From: CAZFZQ01 sp964522845
GTDB taxonomy: Bacteria > Patescibacteriota > Patescibacteriia > GCA-002772895
NCBI GenBank assembly: GCA_964522845.1
Contig: CAZFZQ010000024.1
Span: forward strand, 1-11,691
Length of the DNA: 11,691 bases
Reading direction: 5' to 3'
Shown here: piece by piece, positions 9,823 to 11,691 of the stretch
How the letters are laid out: the number at the start of each line of letters is the position of its first letter
Numbering within the stretch: position 1 is the stretch's first letter
Translations under genes and position numbers: made by a program
Notes under the pieces: model-generated
What the model was told of the DNA's origin: nothing
The model's input: the letters and a program-made list of their open reading frames with translations, nothing else
Database searches by the model: none

Positions 9823-11691
9823 TTAGATATCCAAATTTTTTACTGATTTGGCGTGGGTTTGGATGAAACGTTTGCGCGGGAGGACGTCGTCGCCCATTAA
9901 AACCGTGAATACTTCTTCAGCCGCTTGCGCGTCGGCAACATTGACGCGTTTCAAGATTCTGTTTTGCGGATCCATGGTTGTTGTCCACAGCTGTTCCGGA
10001 TTCATTTCTCCCAAACCTTTGTAGCGCTGGATATTGGCTTTTGAAGTGCCGGCTTCTTCTTCGGCCGCCTCTGCTTCCGCCTTTTCCGCTTTGGTTTTTT
10101 TCTTCAAGTCTTTTTTATTTGCTACAGCCGAATGTTCCGCCATAATTTTATTTTTTTCGTCGTCAGAGTAGGCGTACCAAGAATTTTTGCCGATGGAAAT
10201 TTGGTATAGCGGCGGCTGGGCGATATAAATTTTGCCCTGCAAGATAAGTTGCGGAAAATAGCGGTAGAAAAGGGTGAGAAGCAGGGTGCGGATGTGCGCG
10301 CCGTCAACGTCGGCATCGGTCATGATAATCACGCGATGGTAGCGCAGGCCTTCCATATTAAATTGTTCGCCGATATTGGTGCCCAAAGCAATGATTAAAT
10401 TTTTTATTTCGTTGTTGGATAACATTTTGTCAAGCCTGGCGCGCTCCACGTTTAAAATTTTGCCGCGCAAGGGGAGGATGGCTTGTGTTTTTCTATTGCG
10501 CCCCATCTTTGAACTGCCGCCCGCACTATCTCCCTCCACTAAATATAATTCAGATTCTTCAGGATTTTTCGATGAGCAGTCCGCGAGTTTGCCCGGCAAG
10601 GTTAGGCCTTCCAGCGCGCCTTTGCGAAGCACGGTGTCACGGGCGGCGCGGGCGGCAAGCCTGGCGCGGGCGGCTAAAATGCATTTTTCCAAAATCGCTT
10701 GCCCGTCCTTGGGGTGCTCTTCTAAAAATATTGTCAAACCGTCGGAAAAAACCGATTCCACAGCCGCGCGCACTTCCGGGTTGCCGAGCTTGGCTTTGGT
10801 CTGGCCTTCAAATTGCGGATCTTTTATTTTTACGGAAATAACCGCGGTTAAACCCTCGCGCGAATCATCGCCCGCAAGATTTTCATCTTTTTCTTTGAGG
10901 TAGCCCTGTTTTCTGGCGTAATTATTTAACACGCGGGTTAAGGCGCTGCGGAAACCGACCACGTGCGTGCCGCCTTCGGGATTGTAGATGTTGTTGGCAA
11001 AAGCAAAAACCGTTTCTTTGTAATCGTCGTTATATTGCAAAGCGACTTCCACCGCCACTCCGTCCGCGGGTTTTTCCACGTAAAAAACATTGGCGTTCTT
11101 TTTGTTTTGTCCGTGGTTTAAATGTTTTACGTATGACGCGATGCCGCCTTCAAAATAAAAATTGTACGCCTTGTGTTTGCCGGCGGCGCGCTTGTCTTTG
11201 ATGCTGATGGTAATGCCTTTGGTAAGGTAGGCCTGTTGGCGGATGTGATCCAAAATTGTTTTCCAATCAAATTCAATGGTTTGAAAAATCGCGGCGTCGG
11301 GTTTGAAAATGATGGTGGTGCCGCGTTTTTTTGTGTTGCCCGTGGATTTTACTTTTCCTTGCGGTTTGCCGGTTTTGTATTCTTGCTCCCAGCTTTTTCC
11401 GTCGCGGTGCACCTCGGCCTTCATATATATAGAGAGGGCATTTACGACTGAAACGCCGACGCCATGAAGGCCGCCGGAAACTTTGTAACCGCTGTCGCCG
11501 AATTTTCCGCCGGCATGCAATTTGGTAAGTACCAATTCCAAGGCGGAAACTTTAAATTTTGGATGGGTGTCAACCGGAATGCCGCGTCCATTGTCTTCCA
11601 CGGAAACCATATCGTCGGGCAAAAGCGCGATCGTGATGTGATTGCAAAAGCCGCCCATGGCTTCGTCAATGGAGTTATCCACAACTTCCCA
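9823..11691 (-). CDS. gyrB: DNA gyrase subunit B, 5' end beyond the window
   Basis: GyrB is the ATPase and TOPRIM subunit that, with GyrA, introduces negative supercoils. The 622 visible residues begin inside the protein at WEVVDNSIDEA, the N-box of the GHKL ATPase, so about 30-40 residues lie past the right edge. ATPase motifs follow: DNGRGIPV (33-40) and GGLHGVGVSVVNALS (73-87). The transducer domain includes QTKAKLGN. TOPRIM shows EGDSAGG (386-392) and DADVDGAHIRT (459-469), and the tail has QRYKGLGEMNPEQLW (555-569). Between TOPRIM and that tail lies a Lys/Ala/Glu-rich stretch (about 524-550). The first GTG visible at 11680-11682 is an internal valine codon, not the start. GyrB rather than ParE is the better reading, but not absolute. 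Confidence 0.96.
   Translation of the reverse strand, partial: WEVVDNSIDEAMGGFCNHITIALLPDDMVSVEDNGRGIPVDTHPKFKVSALELVLTKLHAGGKFGDSGYKVSGGLHGVGVSVVNALSIYMKAEVHRDGKSWEQEYKTGKPQGKVKSTGNTKKRGTTIIFKPDAAIFQTIEFDWKTILDHIRQQAYLTKGITISIKDKRAAGKHKAYNFYFEGGIASYVKHLNHGQNKKNANVFYVEKPADGVAVEVALQYNDDYKETVFAFANNIYNPEGGTHVVGFRSALTRVLNNYARKQGYLKEKDENLAGDDSREGLTAVISVKIKDPQFEGQTKAKLGNPEVRAAVESVFSDGLTIFLEEHPKDGQAILEKCILAARARLAARAARDTVLRKGALEGLTLPGKLADCSSKNPEESELYLVEGDSAGGSSKMGRNRKTQAILPLRGKILNVERARLDKMLSNNEIKNLIIALGTNIGEQFNMEGLRYHRVIIMTDADVDGAHIRTLLLTLFYRYFPQLILQGKIYIAQPPLYQISIGKNSWYAYSDDEKNKIMAEHSAVANKKDLKKKTKAEKAEAEAAEEEAGTSKANIQRYKGLGEMNPEQLWTTTMDPQNRILKRVNVADAQAAEEVFTVLMGDDVLPRKRFIQTHAKSVKNLDI

Noticed and set aside
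11675..11683. DnaA-box match at the right edge as part of oriC
   Set aside because: It encodes V-V-D-N of the conserved gyrase N-box, so the protein sequence explains it.

Overview
The window looks like a chromosomal scaffold piece from a small-genome bacterium, most plausibly a Candidate Phyla Radiation / Patescibacteria (Parcubacteria-like) lineage. The reasons are compact gene packing, many genes without a Shine-Dalgarno sequence, short terminators followed at once by the next promoter, a long two-module ThyX in place of an ordinary thymidylate synthase, and several small coiled-coil proteins of unknown function. This placement is an inference from style and gene content, not a phylogeny. 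The standard genetic code fits all the genes. A 100-base run of N (7727-7826) marks a scaffold gap.

Left part (1-3415, minus strand): the start of gatB (tRNA amidotransferase B, cut by the window edge), a six-helix membrane protein, thymidylate kinase (tmk) and a 477-residue tandem ThyX. Repeats fill the spaces between these genes: an imperfect hairpin of degenerate AGGT words and a nested palindromic element. Middle (3488-4974, plus strand): a 79-residue helical protein and a 354-residue HD-type phosphohydrolase-like protein, each with its own promoter and, unlike most neighbours, a ribosome binding site. Two DnaA-box matches and palindromic TGTAGGG units bracket the HD gene. Then (5057-6633, minus strand) comes a tight operon of dCMP deaminase, a small P-loop kinase and dUTPase. 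Together with ThyX and Tmk this encodes a nearly complete route from dCMP/dUTP through dUMP and dTMP to dTDP.

Right part (6749-11691, minus strand): a 61-residue coiled-coil protein with a near-leaderless promoter; the conserved secE-nusG-rplK-rplA operon with a strong promoter and a terminator-like hairpin in its leader; a lipoprotein with a metzincin-like zinc-protease motif; and gyrB, whose first few dozen residues lie beyond the right edge.

The points most worth a second look are the ThyX whose two halves each carry part of the active-site signature, the clustering of deoxypyrimidine genes around it, the HD protein, the lipoprotein with an altered zinc motif, the families of palindromic intergenic repeats, and two terminator-promoter fusions. 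I see no CRISPR array, no insertion sequence and no RNA gene.
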